Under the pieces are notes generated by a model. It ran no database searches, was not told the DNA's origin, and saw nothing but the letters and a program-made list of their open reading frames with translations. A stretch of 64,000 nt of DNA from positions 162,559 to 226,558 of the forward strand of contig NZ_KE384300.1 in the NCBI RefSeq assembly GCF_000425065.1. The letters are read 5' to 3'. The translations under genes were made by a program, and so were the position numbers. Shown here in pieces: positions 7,124 through 15,990 of the stretch; the first letter of the stretch is position 1, and each line of letters begins with the position of its first letter. Source of the DNA: Actinomadura rifamycini DSM 43936 (GTDB lineage: Bacteria; Actinomycetota; Actinomycetes; Streptosporangiales; Streptosporangiaceae).

Positions 7124-8695
7124 ATGGAGAGCGTCCTGCTGGGTGCAGCGCTGCTGGTGACCCTGGTCGCTCTCGTCATCGTGATCCTGTGGCGCCCCGG
7201 CGCGCCGGGGAAGGCCGCGGCGGAGCTGGCGCTCGCGCGGAGCGAGGCCGACGAGGTGCGGGCAAGCGCCGAGCGGCAGGGCCGCGAGCTCCTGGACCGG
7301 GCCGAGGGCGAGGCGCGGCGGCTCGAGTCGGAGTCCCGCGCGGCGGCCGAGCGGGAGGCCGCGGCCGTCCGGGACGAGCTGCGCGCCCTCCGCGAGGACC
7401 TCGAGCGCCGCGAGGCGCGGCTGGCCGAGCGGGAGCGGCGGCTGGACGGCGAGGCGCGGCGGCTGGAGACGTGGTCGGGCCGGCTCACCGTCACCGAGCG
7501 GACCCTCGAGGAGCGCGGGCGGGAGCTGGACGGCGTCGAGGAGGCGCGGCGGCTGGTCCTGGAGCGGGCGGCGGGGCTCACCGCCGAGCAGGCCAAGGCC
7601 GAGCTGGTCGCGACCATGAAGAACCAGGCCAAGCGCGAGGCCGTCCCCCTCACCCGGGAGATCGAGAACGCGGCGCGGCAGGAGGGCGAGAAGCGCGCCC
7701 GCAAGATCGTCACGCTGGCGATCCAGCGGATCGCGAGCGAGCAGACCGCCGAGTCGGTCGTGTCGGTCCTGCACCTGCCCGGCGACGAGATGAAGGGCCG
7801 GATCATCGGCCGCGAGGGCCGCAACATCCGGGCGTTCGAGACGACCACCGGCGTGAACCTCATCATCGACGACACCCCCGAGGCCGTCCTGCTGAGCTGC
7901 TTCGACCCCGTGCGCCGCGAGGTCGGGCGGCTGACGCTGGAGAAGCTCGTCCTGGACGGGCGGATCCACCCGCAGCGCATCGAGGAGGTCTACGAGCGCA
8001 GCAAGCGGGACGTCGAGCAGCTGTGCGTGCGGGCCGGCGAGGACGCCCTGGTCGACGTGGGCATCGCCGACATGCATCCGGAGCTGATCGCGCTGCTCGG
8101 CCGGCTGCGGTACCGGACGTCCTACGGCCAGAACGTCCTCAAGCACCTGATCGAGTCGGCGCACATCGCCGGGATCATGGCGGGCGAGCTGCGGCTGCCG
8201 GTGGACATCGCCAAGCGCGGCACGCTGCTGCACGACATCGGCAAGGCCCTCACGCACGAGGTCGAGGGCAGCCACGCGCTGATCGGCGCGGAGATCGCCC
8301 GCCGGTACGGCGAGCCCGAGGACGTGGTGCACGCGATCGAGGCGCACCACAACGAGGTCGAGGTGCGGACGGTGGAGGCGGTCCTCACGCAGGCCGCGGA
8401 CGCCGTCAGCGGCAGCCGTCCGGGCGCGCGGCGGGAGTCGCTGGAGGCGTACGTCAAGCGGCTGGAGCGGCTCGAGGAGATCGCCCGGGACAAGCACGAG
8501 GGCGTGGAGAAGGTGTTCGCGATGCAGGCGGGCCGCGAGGTCCGGGTGATGGTCAAGCCGGACGCGGTCGACGACATCCAGGCGCAGGTGATCGCCCGCG
8601 ACATCGCCAAGCAGGTCGAGGACGAGCTGACCTACCCGGGGCAGATCCGCGTGACCGTCGTGCGGGAGTCGCGCGCCACCGAGTTCGCCCGCTGA
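7124..8695 (+). CDS. rny: ribonuclease Y
   Basis: A 523-residue membrane-anchored endoribonuclease that initiates mRNA turnover. The domains are in the usual order: one transmembrane helix (residues 3-23), a long coiled coil rich in Arg/Glu/Ala (about 35-170), a KH RNA-binding domain with GRIIGREGRNIR near 225-236, and an HD phosphohydrolase domain with LLHDIGKA near 368-375 and a downstream EAHHNE. The C-terminal domain ends in VRVTVVRE-type sequence. GAGGAAGGA before the ATG is a strong ribosome site. Its place after recA-recX is common in actinobacteria. The product should localise at the inner membrane face. Confidence 0.95.
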   Translation: MESVLLGAALLVTLVALVIVILWRPGAPGKAAAELALARSEADEVRASAERQGRELLDRAEGEARRLESESRAAAEREAAAVRDELRALREDLERREARLAERERRLDGEARRLETWSGRLTVTERTLEERGRELDGVEEARRLVLERAAGLTAEQAKAELVATMKNQAKREAVPLTREIENAARQEGEKRARKIVTLAIQRIASEQTAESVVSVLHLPGDEMKGRIIGREGRNIRAFETTTGVNLIIDDTPEAVLLSCFDPVRREVGRLTLEKLVLDGRIHPQRIEEVYERSKRDVEQLCVRAGEDALVDVGIADMHPELIALLGRLRYRTSYGQNVLKHLIESAHIAGIMAGELRLPVDIAKRGTLLHDIGKALTHEVEGSHALIGAEIARRYGEPEDVVHAIEAHHNEVEVRTVEAVLTQAADAVSGSRPGARRESLEAYVKRLERLEEIARDKHEGVEKVFAMQAGREVRVMVKPDAVDDIQAQVIARDIAKQVEDELTYPGQIRVTVVRESRATEFAR

Positions 8696-8794
8696 CCCGC
8701 CCGCCGACTACTTGGGCGGAAGTTCAGATGTAAGACGGATGTCCGCAAGCTCCCGCGATGATCATCGCAGGGTCGGCTCACCGGAAGGACATTC

Positions 8795-10036
8795 GTGTAC
8801 AGGGTCTCCATACTCGCGGGCGGCGCCGTGCTCGCCGCCGCACTCGCCGCCACCGGCATCGCCCAGGCCGCCCCCGACCGCCCCGGCGCGGGCGGGAAGA
8901 CGGACGCGCTGATCCTCGGCCATCGCGGCTCGCCGGGCCAGGCGCCGGAGGAGACGCTCGCCTCCTACCGCGACGCGCTGCGCGAGGGCGCGGACGTCCT
9001 GGAGGGCGACGTCCAGCTCACCGCGGACCGCGAGCTCGTGCTCGTGCACGACGACACGCTCGCCCGGACCACGGACGTGGAGGAGGTCTACCCCGACCGG
9101 GCGCCCTGGAAGGTCGGCCAGTTCACGCTCGCCGAGATCAAGAGGCTGGACGCCGGGTCGTGGTTCGACCCGCGGTACAAGGGCCAGCGGGTGCCGACCG
9201 TCCGGGAGCTGCTGGACGTCGCGGACCGGCGGACCGGCCTCACGCTGGAGCTGAAGTCGCCCGCGAACAGCCCGGGGGTGGCGACGCTGCTCGCCCGCGA
9301 GCTGACCGCCGCCGGCCTCGCCGACGGCGCGACGCTGCGGTCGGGGGCCTACCGGGTGCACGTCCACTCGCGGGACAAGGCGGCCCTCGCGGAGTTCCAC
9401 GCGGCCGCGCCCGAGGTGCAGCTCTCCTACCTGACCGGCGGGAAGATGCTGTCCGACGCCGAACTCGCCGAGCTGGCGGGCTGGACCGTCGGGGTCTACG
9501 CGCACCCGCGGGCGACCGGCGCCTCCGATGTGCGGCGCGCGCACGGCGCGGGCCTGAAGGTGATCAGCGACCCGGTGGACTCGCCGGCCGAGGTCTCCAT
9601 GGCCGCGAACCAGGGGTACGACTGGGTCACGTCGAACTTCCCCGGCACGGCCCGCCGCGTCCTGGAGGGCGCGAAGCGGACGTTCCCCCGCGCGAACGGC
9701 GTCGTGGTGGACAGCGTCTTCCCGAACCCGAGCGGGGACGACGTCCAGCCCGAGAACAGCGAGCACGTGGTCCTGCGCAACACCACGTCCCGGCCCGTGG
9801 ACGTCGGCGGCGGCCGCCTGCGCGACCAGGCCGGCAACCTGCTCAGGATCGGCCCCGGGTACGTGATCCCGCCCGGCAGCCTGCTGCGCGTGCACGTCGG
9901 CCCGGGCACCGACCGGGCCGACGCCTACTACAACGGCCTGACCACCGGCTTCCTGAACAACACCGGCGGTGACACGGTGTCGTTCTTCGGGGCCGACCAC
10001 GCGCTACTCGACATCGCCTCCTACATCGTTCCCTGA
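8795..10036 (+). CDS. secreted glycerophosphodiester phosphodiesterase with lamin-tail domain
   Basis: A 413-residue exported protein. Residues 1-26 are a signal peptide (hydrophobic core, cleavage near AQAAPD). The GDPD domain follows: ILGHRGSPGQAPEETLASY carries the catalytic His-Arg, then GADVLEGDVQLTADRELVLVHDD (Glu-Asp metal ligands and second His) and TLELKSP. It hydrolyses glycerophosphodiesters to glycerol-3-phosphate and an alcohol, usually to scavenge phosphate or carbon. From about residue 300 a lamin-tail domain follows (EHVVLRNTTSRPVDVGGGRL ... NNTGGDTVSFF), a beta-sandwich often used outside the cell for surface or nucleic-acid contact. The start is GTG with GGAAGGA upstream. 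The 3' end overlaps the convergent peptidase gene by 33 bp. Confidence 0.9.
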   Translation: MYRVSILAGGAVLAAALAATGIAQAAPDRPGAGGKTDALILGHRGSPGQAPEETLASYRDALREGADVLEGDVQLTADRELVLVHDDTLARTTDVEEVYPDRAPWKVGQFTLAEIKRLDAGSWFDPRYKGQRVPTVRELLDVADRRTGLTLELKSPANSPGVATLLARELTAAGLADGATLRSGAYRVHVHSRDKAALAEFHAAAPEVQLSYLTGGKMLSDAELAELAGWTVGVYAHPRATGASDVRRAHGAGLKVISDPVDSPAEVSMAANQGYDWVTSNFPGTARRVLEGAKRTFPRANGVVVDSVFPNPSGDDVQPENSEHVVLRNTTSRPVDVGGGRLRDQAGNLLRIGPGYVIPPGSLLRVHVGPGTDRADAYYNGLTTGFLNNTGGDTVSFFGADHALLDIASYIVP

Positions 10037-12091
10037 CCCGGCGGCGTCCCCGGAGCCGTCGCCGGGTCCCGCCTCCTTCGCCGGCGCGGCGCCCATCGTC
10101 AGCTCGATCGGCGTCACGCCGTGCGGCTCGAAGCCGAGGACCTGGCCGTAGAAGGCCAGCTCCGACTCCAGGCACGTGACGATCGTGGCGCTCCGGCGGA
10201 AGCCGTGCGCCTCGCCCTCGAACGTCAGGTACGCGTACGGCGTCTCGCCGGCGCCGAGTTCCATCGCGAACCGCTCGGACTGGTCGGGCGGGACGATCGG
10301 GTCGTCGAGCCCCTGCAGCAGCAGGACGGGGCACGCGGCGTCGCGGGCCCGGTTCAGCGGCGAGCGCTCCTCGTAGGCGCGCTCGAAGCCGGGCAGCGGC
10401 CCGATCAGGCCGAACAGGTAGCGCGACTCGAAGTCGTGGGTGCCCTCGGCGAAGCTCTGCAGGTCGGTGACGCCGAAGTAGGACGTGGCGGCGCTGAACA
10501 CCCGCGTCTGCGTGACGGCCGCGAGCGTCGTCCAGCCGCCCGCGGAGCCGCCGCGGATGGCGAGCCGCTCGGGGTCGGCCTCGCCGCGCTCCACGAGCGC
10601 CTGGGCGGCCGCCACGGCGTCCTCCACGTCGACGACCCCCCACTGGCGGCTGAGCCGCTCGCGGTAGGTGCGGCCGTAGCCGGTGGACCCGCCGTAGTTG
10701 ACGTCGACGACGCCGACGCCGCGGCTGGTGAAGTACGCCCGCTCCAGGTCGAGCGCCGTGGAGACGCGGCTGGTCGGGCCGCCGTGGACGAACACGACGT
10801 ACGGCGCGCGCTCGTCCGCGGGCCCGCCCGCCAGCGGGTTCGCGGGCGGGAACACGTACGCGTGGACGGGCCGTCCGAACGGGCCCTCGAGCCGCTCGGC
10901 GCGCGGCGCCGGCAGGTACGCGGCGTCCGGGACGTTCTCCAGTTCGGCCCGCAGCTCCTCGGCGCGGCCCGTCGCGGTGTCGATCCGCACGACGGTGCGG
11001 GGGGTGTCGGGGGCGCCGCCGATGCCGACGACCGCGGTGCCGTCCGCGGAGAGCTGCGGCAGCCAGTCCGTGTAGGGGAGGTCGAGGTCCTCGAGGTCGA
11101 GGGTCTCGGGGTCGTAGATCCCGAGGCGCAGGTCGCCCTCGCCGTGCAGGACGGCCAGGCGCCCGTCGCCCAGCAGCGCGTACGGCATGCCGCCGAGCTG
11201 CCACAGGGGGCCCGCGAACTCCTCCTCGGCGGGGTAGAGCGCCTGGGCGGACTCCCCGTGCAGGCCCACCTGGTAGATGTTCCACCAGCCGGGCCAGTCC
11301 GAGACGACGTACAGGGTCTCGTCGTCCGCCCACAGCGGCGCCAGGACCGACTCCTTGAGCCCGCCCTTGACCGTGCGGGGCGACACCGCGGCGCCGTCCT
11401 CGATCGCCGCGACGCGCAGCTCCGTCCCGTCCCAGGGCATGCGGGGGTGGTTCCACTGGACCCAGGCGAGATGACCGCCGCCGGGGGAGGGGGAGGGCGA
11501 GGCGTAGAAGTCCGCGCCGGACACCAGCTCGCGGATCGCGCCGGGGTCGTCCGCGGCGCTCCCGTCGAGCGGCACGGCGACGATGGCGCGCCGGATGCCG
11601 GGGCCGGGCTCGTCCGCGCCGTCCCCGTCGCCGCCCTGGCCGGCGATGTGGCCCTCGCAGACGCACCAGACCTCGGCGCCGTCGGGGGAGAGCACGTAGT
11701 CGGCGTAGCGCAGCCCGCCCGGGACGGCCGGTTCCGGGGTGAGCGGGTACGGCTTCGCGTCGCCCTCGTCGAGGCGGTGCAGCCGCTGGTCCTCGTAGTT
11801 GGAGAACACGATCGAGGTGCCCTCGGCGGTCGGTACCGGCAGGTAGGACCGCCCGCCGTACTCGTGGACGCGCGTGCGCGCGTCCCACGGCGCGTGCAGC
11901 AGTTCCGTGCGGCGTCCGTCCTTCAGGCGGACCACCGTGTTCCGCCCGCCCTCCTCGGGGCGGGTCTCCTGCCACCACACGTCGTCGCCCGCGACGGAGG
12001 GGTAGGCGAGACGCAGCCGAGCGCGGGCGACGTCGGCCGCGGAGATGGGAGACGGCCAGGAGCCGTGGGGAAGGGTCGCACGAGCGGTCAT
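10004..12091 (-). CDS. S9 family prolyl-oligopeptidase-type serine peptidase
   Basis: A 695-residue predicted cytoplasmic peptidase. An N-terminal beta-propeller of about 400 residues (repeated blades such as DDVWWQETRPEEGG, VSPRTV, DDETLYVVSDWPG) is followed by an alpha/beta hydrolase domain. The catalytic triad is visible: Ser near residue 516 in RGGSAGGW, Asp in LQGLDDPIVPP, His in EGEAHGFRR. This is the S9C (acylaminoacyl-peptidase/dipeptidyl-peptidase) arrangement acting on short peptides. The ATG at 12091 (MTARATLPHGSWPSP) is preferred; an in-frame ATG at 12130 is also open. No signal peptide is seen. It is divergent from nothing close and convergent with the GDPD gene. Confidence 0.9.
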   Translation of the reverse strand: MTARATLPHGSWPSPISAADVARARLRLAYPSVAGDDVWWQETRPEEGGRNTVVRLKDGRRTELLHAPWDARTRVHEYGGRSYLPVPTAEGTSIVFSNYEDQRLHRLDEGDAKPYPLTPEPAVPGGLRYADYVLSPDGAEVWCVCEGHIAGQGGDGDGADEPGPGIRRAIVAVPLDGSAADDPGAIRELVSGADFYASPSPSPGGGHLAWVQWNHPRMPWDGTELRVAAIEDGAAVSPRTVKGGLKESVLAPLWADDETLYVVSDWPGWWNIYQVGLHGESAQALYPAEEEFAGPLWQLGGMPYALLGDGRLAVLHGEGDLRLGIYDPETLDLEDLDLPYTDWLPQLSADGTAVVGIGGAPDTPRTVVRIDTATGRAEELRAELENVPDAAYLPAPRAERLEGPFGRPVHAYVFPPANPLAGGPADERAPYVVFVHGGPTSRVSTALDLERAYFTSRGVGVVDVNYGGSTGYGRTYRERLSRQWGVVDVEDAVAAAQALVERGEADPERLAIRGGSAGGWTTLAAVTQTRVFSAATSYFGVTDLQSFAEGTHDFESRYLFGLIGPLPGFERAYEERSPLNRARDAACPVLLLQGLDDPIVPPDQSERFAMELGAGETPYAYLTFEGEAHGFRRSATIVTCLESELAFYGQVLGFEPHGVTPIELTMGAAPAKEAGPGDGSGDAAGSGNDVGGDVE

Positions 12092-12204
12092 ACCCGAATC
12101 GTCCCGCATACGGGGATGCGGTGGGGCCATGACGGTCGGTTTGACTTCGGAAAGATACGCACCGTCGACCGGGTGATCACACCCCGGAACCCGGCCCCAC
12201 GTGC

Positions 12205-12241
12205 GAAGGGGCGCCGTCGGACGGGCCGGCGGCGCCCCTTC
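12205..12241 (-). terminator. hairpin terminator of the glu operon
   Basis: GAAGGGGCGCCG at 12205-12216 pairs perfectly with 12230-12241 (12-bp stem, 13-nt loop), 40 bp downstream of the leftward gluD stop. There is no T run, as is usual for high-GC terminators. Confidence 0.7.
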
Positions 12242-12280
12242 GGCCGCGCGCGGAGCTTTCGCGGACGCGCGCGGGGGACG

Positions 12281-13267
12281 CTACTTCTTCTCGACGTCCT
12301 CCGGTTCCATCCCGGGCGCCGCGGGGACCCCCGCGGTGGGCGCGACCGAGTGCCCGGACGTCCGGCGGTTGCGCCGCAGCCGCCCCTCCAGCCAGGTCGC
12401 GACCGCGCTCAGCGACATGTTGATCCCGATGTAGATCACCGAGACGACGATCGCGGCGGCGAGCAGGTTCTGGTAGTTCGGGCCGACCACCTTGAAGCCA
12501 GCGTGCAGCAGGTCCTCGAAGGCGATGATGAACCCGAGCGCGGTGTCCTTCAGCAGCACGACGAGCTGGCTGACGATCGCGGGCATCATCGCCGTGACCG
12601 CCTGGGGGAGCAGCACCAGCCGCATGACCCCGTTCTTGCGCAGCCCGATCGAGTAGGCGGCCTCGGACTGCCCCTTGGGGATGGACAGCACGCCGGCGCG
12701 GATCACCTCGGCCAGGACGGACCCGTTGTACATCGTCAGCCCGAACACCAGCGCGGCGAACGCCGGGACGGTCACCACGCCGTAGTTGATCTCGACGCCG
12801 AAGAGGAACAGGAAGTTGTCCACCACGACCCGCTGCGCCTGCCCGAGCGGCGACTCGGCGATGACCGGGCTGACCAGCGGCGGCGCGAAGAACGCCAGGA
12901 AGATCAGGATCAGCAGCGGGATGGCGCGGAAGAACTCCACCACCGCCCCCGCCGGACCGCGGATCCACCAGTGGTCCGACAGGCGGGCGAGGCCGAAGAC
13001 CGCGCCGAACAGCAGCGCGAGCACCGAGGCCACCGCGGCGGCCTTCAGGGTGTTCCACAGCCCCGGCAGGATCAGGTTCGTCCAGACGTCGCCCCGCAGG
13101 AACGGCTCCCACAGCGCGGACCGGAACTGCTCGCGGTCGTTGAGCTTCCAGACGACCGCGGCGAGGACGCCCAGCAGGAGGACGACCGAGACGACCGTCA
13201 GGATCCGGTTGCGCGCCTCGGCCCTGGGGCCGGGTGCGTCGAAGAGGACGTTCGCCTCCCGGCTCAT
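12281..13267 (-). CDS. gluD: glutamate-type ABC transporter permease GluD
   Basis: A 328-residue inner-membrane permease of the HisM/GluD type for polar amino acids. It has several transmembrane helices and the canonical EAA loop, EAAYSIGLRKNGVMRLVLLPQA, which contacts the ATPase. The N-terminus is a long cytoplasmic lead plus the first helix (ILTVVSVVLLLGVLAAVVW). The C-terminal tail (SGHSVAPTAGVPAAPGMEPE) is hydrophilic and dispensable-looking. Its ATG overlaps the gluC stop by 4 nt, indicating coupling. It is the last gene of the leftward gluABCD operon and is followed by a strong hairpin. Confidence 0.92.
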   Translation of the reverse strand: MSREANVLFDAPGPRAEARNRILTVVSVVLLLGVLAAVVWKLNDREQFRSALWEPFLRGDVWTNLILPGLWNTLKAAAVASVLALLFGAVFGLARLSDHWWIRGPAGAVVEFFRAIPLLILIFLAFFAPPLVSPVIAESPLGQAQRVVVDNFLFLFGVEINYGVVTVPAFAALVFGLTMYNGSVLAEVIRAGVLSIPKGQSEAAYSIGLRKNGVMRLVLLPQAVTAMMPAIVSQLVVLLKDTALGFIIAFEDLLHAGFKVVGPNYQNLLAAAIVVSVIYIGINMSLSAVATWLEGRLRRNRRTSGHSVAPTAGVPAAPGMEPEDVEKK

Positions 13268-13965
13268 CGCGCCACCGCCATTCGCTTGGCCAGCCAGCCG
13301 AAGAAGAACCCGGTCGGCAGGGTGAGGACCATGAAGCCCGCCGCGATCGCGATGAACAGGGGGATCGCGGGCGGCTGGCTGTTCGGGTCGTCGAACAGTT
13401 CGTACATCGCCAGTGCGGCCTCGGCGTACCCGGCCGCCATCACCACGGTCGTGTTCTTGATCATGGCGATGAGCGTGCTGCCGAGCGGTGCGATCACCGT
13501 CCGGAACGCCTGCGGCAGGATGATCATCCGCAGCGACTGGGTGAAGGTCAGCCCGATCGACCGGGCGGCCTCCGCCTGCCCGAGCGGCACCGTGTTGATC
13601 CCCGAGCGCAGCACCTCGCAGACGAACGCCCCGGTGTAGAACGAGAGCCCGATGACCGCCCACCAGTAGGCGTCCACGGTGTTCGTATCGGAGAACTTGA
13701 GCTGCAGGGTTGTGGAGATGCCCAGGCTGCACAGCAGCAGGACCAGTGTCAGCGGCGTGTTGCGCACCACGTTGACGTAGACGGTCCCCACCACCCGCAG
13801 CAGCGGGATGGGCGCGACCCGGAACGACACGGCGATCGTCCCGATGACCATCGACAGCAGCGCCGACATCAGCGCCAGCCGGATGGTCCCCCAGAAGCCT
13901 TCGAGGATGCGGTCGCCGTTCTCGAAGACCGGGCCGAAGTCGAGGAGGCCGAGCAGGTCTTCCAT
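13264..13965 (-). CDS. gluC: glutamate-type ABC transporter permease GluC
   Basis: A 233-residue polar amino-acid ABC permease with about five membrane helices. The EAA motif EAARSIGLTFTQSLRMIILP is intact. It pairs with GluD as the heterodimeric membrane channel. The stop overlaps the gluD start (ATGA). It starts 77 bp downstream of gluB, a gap often seen where the binding-protein gene is expressed more strongly than the permeases. The tail ends in FFFGWLAKRMAVAR, a positively charged cytoplasmic end. Confidence 0.92.
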   Translation of the reverse strand: MEDLLGLLDFGPVFENGDRILEGFWGTIRLALMSALLSMVIGTIAVSFRVAPIPLLRVVGTVYVNVVRNTPLTLVLLLCSLGISTTLQLKFSDTNTVDAYWWAVIGLSFYTGAFVCEVLRSGINTVPLGQAEAARSIGLTFTQSLRMIILPQAFRTVIAPLGSTLIAMIKNTTVVMAAGYAEAALAMYELFDDPNSQPPAIPLFIAIAAGFMVLTLPTGFFFGWLAKRMAVAR

Positions 13966-14042
13966 GACACTCCAGCGTGTTCAGGGCCGCGCCGGCGCCC
14001 CGAGCGGACGGGACGCCGGCGCGACGCGGCCGGTCGGAACGG

Positions 14043-14909
14043 TCAGGCGCAGCCCTCGAACTGCGGAACCGTCGTCGTCGGCTTCAGGCCGGTGCCCGAG
14101 AACCACTTGTCCAGCAGCTTGGCGGCGGTGCCGTCCTCGTACATCTTCGTGACGGCGGCGTTGACGGCCTCGCACGTCTCGGTGTCGCCCTTGCGCATGC
14201 CGACGCCGTACTTCTCGTCGGTGAAGGGGTCGTTGATGACCGAGAACTCGCCCTCCTGCTGCTTCGCGAAGCCCGCGAGGATCAGGTCGTCGGTGGTCAC
14301 CGCGTCCAGGTCGCCGGCCTTCAGCTTCGCCACGCACTCGGAGTAGCTGGAGGCGGGGACCGGGGTCGCGTCGATGTCGAGCTGGCCGTCCGGCGGCGGG
14401 TCGATCACGCGCTTGTAGGAGTTCGAGCCCGCGGCCTGGCAGAGCTTCTTGCCCTTGAGGTCCGTGGTCTTCTTGATCGACTTGTCGTCGGCGCGGATCA
14501 TCGTGTCCTGGTGCGCGACGTAGTACGGGCCGCCGAAGGTGACCTGCTTCTTGCGGGAGTCCGTGATCGAGTAGGTGGCGAAGATCAGGTCGACCTGGCC
14601 GCCGGTGATGAAGGTCTCCCGGTTGGCGGACCGGGTCTCCTTGAACGTGATGCCGTCCTCGGGGACGCCCAGCTCCTTGGCGACGTACTTGGCGACGTCG
14701 ACGTCGAAGCCCTCGACGCCGCCGCTCGGCGTCTTCAGGCCCAGCGCCGGCTGGTCGTACTTGACGCCGATCGTGATCTTCTTGCTCTCCTTGACCCGCT
14801 CCACGATGCTCTGCGCATCGGTGGCCTCGGTGTCGCTGCCGCAGGCGCTCAGCACCAGCGAGAGCGCGGCCGCCGCGCCGATGGCGCCGCTGAAACGACG
14901 TACTCGCAT
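14043..14909 (-). CDS. gluB: glutamate-type ABC transporter substrate-binding lipoprotein GluB
   Basis: A 288-residue family 3 periplasmic-type binding protein. The signal peptide ends in a lipobox LSAC (Cys near residue 22), so it is anchored outside the membrane. Family markers include KITIGVKYDQPALG, FDVDVAKYVAKELG, the NRETFITGGQVDLI segment, ATYSITDSRKKQVTFGGPYY and a C-terminal AAVTKMYEDGTAAKLLDKWF. Two or more Cys in the mature part (KKLCQAAG, ETCEAVN) may form a disulfide. Ligand is predicted to be glutamate or a similar amino acid, from operon type and not from a determined pocket. It follows gluA after a 62-bp gap. Confidence 0.92.
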   Translation of the reverse strand: MRVRRFSGAIGAAAALSLVLSACGSDTEATDAQSIVERVKESKKITIGVKYDQPALGLKTPSGGVEGFDVDVAKYVAKELGVPEDGITFKETRSANRETFITGGQVDLIFATYSITDSRKKQVTFGGPYYVAHQDTMIRADDKSIKKTTDLKGKKLCQAAGSNSYKRVIDPPPDGQLDIDATPVPASSYSECVAKLKAGDLDAVTTDDLILAGFAKQQEGEFSVINDPFTDEKYGVGMRKGDTETCEAVNAAVTKMYEDGTAAKLLDKWFSGTGLKPTTTVPQFEGCA

Positions 14910-14971
14910 GTCTCTTCCTCTGCTTCTTTCGGGGCCGGTGGGCTCGGTGCTTGCTGTTCGCGGAGCCGGAC

Positions 14972-15790
14972 TCAGTGGGTCAGGATCTTGGACAGGAAGT
15001 CCTTCGCGCGGTCGGTTCGCGCGTTGGTGAAGAACTCGTCCGGGGTGTTCTCCTCCACGATCTGGCCGTCCGCCATGAACACGACCTTGCGCGCGGCCTT
15101 GCGGGCGAACCCCATCTCGTGGGTGACGACGATCATCGTCATCCCCTCGCGGGCCAGGCCCGTCATGACGTCGAGGACCTCGTTGACCATCTCCGGGTCG
15201 AGCGCCGAGGTCGGCTCGTCGAAGAGCATCACCTTCGGCTTCATCGCGAGGGAGCGCGCGATCGCCGCGCGCTGCTGCTGCCCGCCGGAGAGCTGCGCCG
15301 GGTACTTGTGGGCCTGGTTGGCGATGCCGACCCGGTCCAGCAGTTCCAGCGCGTGCTTCTCGGACTCCTGCTTGCCCTGCTTGCGGACCTTGAGCGGTCC
15401 GAGCGTGACGTTCTCCAGGATGGTCTTGTGGGCGAACAGGTTGAACGACTGGAACACCATGCCGACGTCCGAGCGGAGCTTCGCCAGCTCCTTGCCCTCC
15501 TTCGGCAGCTCCTTGCCGTCCACCTTGATCGTGCCGCCGTCGATGGGCTCCAGCCGGTTGATGGACCGGCACAGGGTCGACTTGCCGCCGCCGGACGGGC
15601 CGATGACGACGACGACCTCGCCGCGGTCCACGGTGAGGTTGATGTCGCGGAGAACGTGCAGATCGCCGAAGTGCTTGTTGACGTTCTCCATCACGACGAG
15701 GGGCCCGCCGCCCTGGGTCTTCCCCTGCGGGGCGGAGTCGTCCGGCCCGTCGCCCTTGGTGAGCTCGGGCCCGCCTTCGCTGTCCGTCAT
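14972..15790 (-). CDS. gluA: glutamate-type ABC transporter ATP-binding protein GluA
   Basis: A 272-residue polar amino-acid ABC ATPase and first gene of the leftward operon. It has Walker A GPSGGGKST, signature LSGGQQQR, Walker B VMLFDEPTSALD and the H-loop VVTHEMGF. Residues 1-30 are a charged, poorly conserved lead (DSEGGPELTKGDGPDDSA), longer than in most relatives. The ATG at 15790 is preferred to the open frame further upstream because the upstream part looks like promoter sequence. The transporter would import glutamate/aspartate, driven by ATP at the cytoplasmic face. Confidence 0.93.
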   Translation of the reverse strand: MTDSEGGPELTKGDGPDDSAPQGKTQGGGPLVVMENVNKHFGDLHVLRDINLTVDRGEVVVVIGPSGGGKSTLCRSINRLEPIDGGTIKVDGKELPKEGKELAKLRSDVGMVFQSFNLFAHKTILENVTLGPLKVRKQGKQESEKHALELLDRVGIANQAHKYPAQLSGGQQQRAAIARSLAMKPKVMLFDEPTSALDPEMVNEVLDVMTGLAREGMTMIVVTHEMGFARKAARKVVFMADGQIVEENTPDEFFTNARTDRAKDFLSKILTH

Positions 15791-15798
15791 GGGCTCGG

Positions 15799-15825
15799 AC
15801 TTTACGACATGGAATTCGCAGAGCA
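15799..15825 (-). promoter_or_regulatory. possible promoter of gluA (near-leaderless)
   Basis: Read leftward, a TTGCTC-like -35 and a TAAAGT -10 (15804-15799) with a 16-bp spacer sit directly before the gluA ATG. The -10 ends 8 nt before the start codon, so transcription would begin at or next to it. Hexamer matches only; no experimental support. Confidence 0.3.
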
Positions 15826-15990
15826 AGTTTCCGCGTGGTACCGATACGATCACGAAAACCCATGTCCGCGTAGGGTTGCGGGCCAGTCGGGTGTAACCGG
15901 TGAGATGCGCGTGACCACGGCGGCGTCCCGTTCCGTGATGCGACGGTTACCGCCATGAGACCCGGGGCGGCGCGTACCCTTGGGGACGTC

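Noticed and set aside
10121..13639. Very long open frame (over 1,100 codons) on the top strand
   Set aside because: It lies opposite the S9 peptidase and glu permease genes, has Arg/Val/Gln-rich composition typical of antisense frames at high GC, and no domain motif.
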